In this document: in pieces, positions 62,417-64,000 of the stretch
Layout of the letters: each line of letters starts with the position of its first letter
How positions within the stretch are numbered: position 1 is the first letter of the stretch
Source of the DNA: CAYTBN01 sp964542165
Lineage (GTDB): Bacteria > Myxococcota_A > UBA796 > UBA9615 > CAYRNR01
Assembly: GCA_964542165.1 (NCBI GenBank)
Contig: CAZITQ010000016.1
Coordinates: 1-64,000, forward strand
Length of the DNA stretch: 64,000 bases
Direction of reading: 5' to 3'
Program-made: the position numbers and the translations under genes
Notes under the pieces: model-generated
The model's input: the letters and a program-made list of their open reading frames with translations, nothing else
Databases searched by the model: none
Told to the model about the DNA's origin: nothing

Positions 62417-64000
62417 CTAGCGGGTCGGACCCCAGAAGAGGTACAGGGCGCCCGAATCGCTCCCCGCCTTGTCCCGGTAGGGGGCGCCCACGATGAGCTC
62501 GTCGATGCCGTCACCGTTGAGGTCTGCGGTCGCCATGCCGGAGCTCAGGTAGTCGTCGGGGGACACGCCGGCCACGCCGCCGTCGGCCTGGGAGGCGTCG
62601 AGCACCAGGTCCCAGCCCTCGGTCCGGCCGTAGAACACATAGGCCCGGCCACCCCGCATGATGGGGCCGAAGTAGGCCTGGACCGCCCCGCCGATCAGGT
62701 CGGACAGACCATCCCCGTCCAGGTCGCCGCCGATCACGCCGGCGGCGTTGGAAGGCCCCCCGCCGTAGGACGAGAACGTGTACCCGCCGAGCTTGAAGTC
62801 GTCCCACTCGGACCCGATCTCGGCCAGCACCTCGGGGACCGCGCCGGTGTCGATGTCCGCCGAGCCCCGCAGCACGGTGACCTTGCCCCCGTCGGGCCAG
62901 GTCAGGTCGCTGTCCGGGGAGCCGACGGCCAGGTCGCCGATGCCGTCCCCGTCCACGTCCCCCAGGTGCCCCACGGCCGCCGCCAGGTGTTCCGAGCCGT
63001 CGAGGCCCACGTACTGCACCGACACGTCGCCGATGGCGTAGGTGCCCGGCGTCTGCAGGGAGGGGCCGGTGAGGATGTGCAGCACGCCGCGGCTGCTCTC
63101 GGCCGACGGCGCGCCCACGAGCAGATCGCCCAGGCCGTCGCCGGTCACGTCGCCGTCGCCGGCAAGGGAATAGCCCACGTGTCCGGCCGTCACCGGGCCC
63201 TCCAGCACCACGTCCGCGTCGTCGGTGGTCAGCTCGCCGCTGAGGCCGCTGCCGCTGCCGAGGAAAACCGCCACCTTGCCGTTGCTGGCGAACTCGAAGG
63301 GGTCCGAGTACATGAACAGCTCGAAGCCCAGGGCGAGCTCGCCCAGGCCGTCGCCGGTGGCGTCCTGCAGGCCGGCGACGGAGGTGCCGACCCGGCCCCA
63401 CTCCACCTGGCCCCGGATGGCCGCATCCGCGGTCAGGGCCTGGGGCAGGTCCGGCGTCCCCACCAGGGCCTGTCCGTGGACGACGTACACCGCCCCTGCG
63501 GCCTCGCCGCCGTCGGCGTCCGAGCGGGCGCCGGCGATCAGCTCGGCCAGGCCGTCTCCGTCCATGTCCGGGGCCAGGGCCACCGAATAGCCCACCTTCT
63601 CCAGGGGATCCTGCCCCTCCAGGTAGGCCACGGGCGCCACCATCTGGCGGTCGAAGGAGGCGGCGGTGTACACCAGCGCGCGCCCCTCCTTGTCCAGGGT
63701 CGTGAACCCGGACGCGCCGCTGATCAGGTCCTCGAGCCCATCGCCGTCGAAGTCGCGTCCCCCGGCCAGGGCGTACCCCTGGTAGGAGGACAGGGCCAGC
63801 TCGGCGAAGGCACAGGCCGCGTCCTGGGCGCACACGGTCTGATCGATGCTGGCGAGGTTGGGGGTGTCGTCACAGGCGTCCTCGGGGGTGACATCGTCGT
63901 CGCCCGAGGTGTCGTCGTCGCCCGTGGTGTCGTCGTCGCCGGTGGCGTCGTCGTCGTCCTTGGTGGGACATCCGATCACGAGCAGCAGGGCCAGCGCCGT
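62417..64000 (-). CDS. FG-GAP (integrin alpha-like) propeller lipoprotein, 5' end outside window
   Basis: The frame runs from beyond the right edge; the visible N terminus reads TALALLLVIGCPTKDDDD, so lipobox VIGC is inside but the start codon is not. After an Asp-rich linker come about seven FG-GAP-type calcium motifs: GRDFDGDGLEDLISGA, APDMDGDGLAELIAGA, DVTGDGLGDLLVGAP, DVDGDGIGDLAVGSP, DLDGDGLSDLIGGA and DLNGDGIDELIVGAP among them. This fits a seven-bladed integrin alpha-like propeller, with Ca in each DxDxDG loop. The C terminus ends in the last repeat with SGALYLFWGPTR. Likely a surface adhesin. 527 residues are visible. Confidence 0.87.
   Translation of the reverse strand, partial: TALALLLVIGCPTKDDDDATGDDDTTGDDDTSGDDDVTPEDACDDTPNLASIDQTVCAQDAACAFAELALSSYQGYALAGGRDFDGDGLEDLISGASGFTTLDKEGRALVYTAASFDRQMVAPVAYLEGQDPLEKVGYSVALAPDMDGDGLAELIAGARSDADGGEAAGAVYVVHGQALVGTPDLPQALTADAAIRGQVEWGRVGTSVAGLQDATGDGLGELALGFELFMYSDPFEFASNGKVAVFLGSGSGLSGELTTDDADVVLEGPVTAGHVGYSLAGDGDVTGDGLGDLLVGAPSAESSRGVLHILTGPSLQTPGTYAIGDVSVQYVGLDGSEHLAAAVGHLGDVDGDGIGDLAVGSPDSDLTWPDGGKVTVLRGSADIDTGAVPEVLAEIGSEWDDFKLGGYTFSSYGGGPSNAAGVIGGDLDGDGLSDLIGGAVQAYFGPIMRGGRAYVFYGRTEGWDLVLDASQADGGVAGVSPDDYLSSGMATADLNGDGIDELIVGAPYRDKAGSDSGALYLFWGPTR

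Overview
The window is very GC-rich throughout, with dense coding on both strands, a near-absence of intergenic DNA and no tRNA, rRNA, transposase, integrase or CRISPR array that I can see. About a third of the genes encode exported proteins. Most of these are lipoproteins whose lipobox cysteine is followed by an Asp-rich linker of the GDDDTTGDDDS type and then a repeat domain (beta-helix, FG-GAP, MopE-like, RCC1-like, ASPM-like). Together with a Ser/Thr kinase, a CHAT fragment and AlgH/YqgE, this suggests a Gram-negative member of the Myxococcota or a related former-deltaproteobacterial lineage. That placement is inference; no phylogenetic marker here settles it.

Layout. 1-14.7 kb: surface and periplasmic proteins (MopE-like, beta-helix, FG-GAP and other lipoproteins, a PEBP protein, a cyclophilin lipoprotein, an esterase-like lipoprotein) mixed with a GrpB-family protein, an LDH/MDH-family dehydrogenase and an AbiEii-like nucleotidyltransferase with a small partner. 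14.7-21 kb: a tight minus-strand operon of an FAD oxidoreductase, GTP cyclohydrolase II, an aldehyde dehydrogenase and two CrtI/CrtN-type carotenoid desaturases, the last carrying a one-base frameshift. 21-27.2 kb: an ICMT-like methyltransferase, a DUF2141-like protein, an alpha/beta hydrolase behind an AT-rich promoter with a palindrome, an SRPBCC-like protein and an acyltransferase.

27.3-42.0 kb: the most unusual part, five long plus-strand genes (1233, 1128, 867, 1144 and 531 residues) in which every junction is a 4-base GTGA or ATGA overlap. None has an assigned function. The set looks like one co-translated machine or surface assembly. From memory, related uncharacterised proteins with the same signature motifs occur in other bacteria, but I could not search.

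42-64 kb: a PQQ-type beta-propeller lipoprotein, ribosomal protein S21 with a clear promoter and terminator, AlgH/YqgE, a CHAT remnant, a Rel/SpoT protein with an intact hydrolase but apparently degenerate synthetase, three plus-strand lipoproteins in a row, a kinase fused to an M23 peptidase, a DUF4143-type ATPase with a palindrome abutting its start, and at the right end an RCC1/MopE lipoprotein and an FG-GAP lipoprotein cut by the window edge. No stretch over 300 bases lacks a gene or gene remnant.
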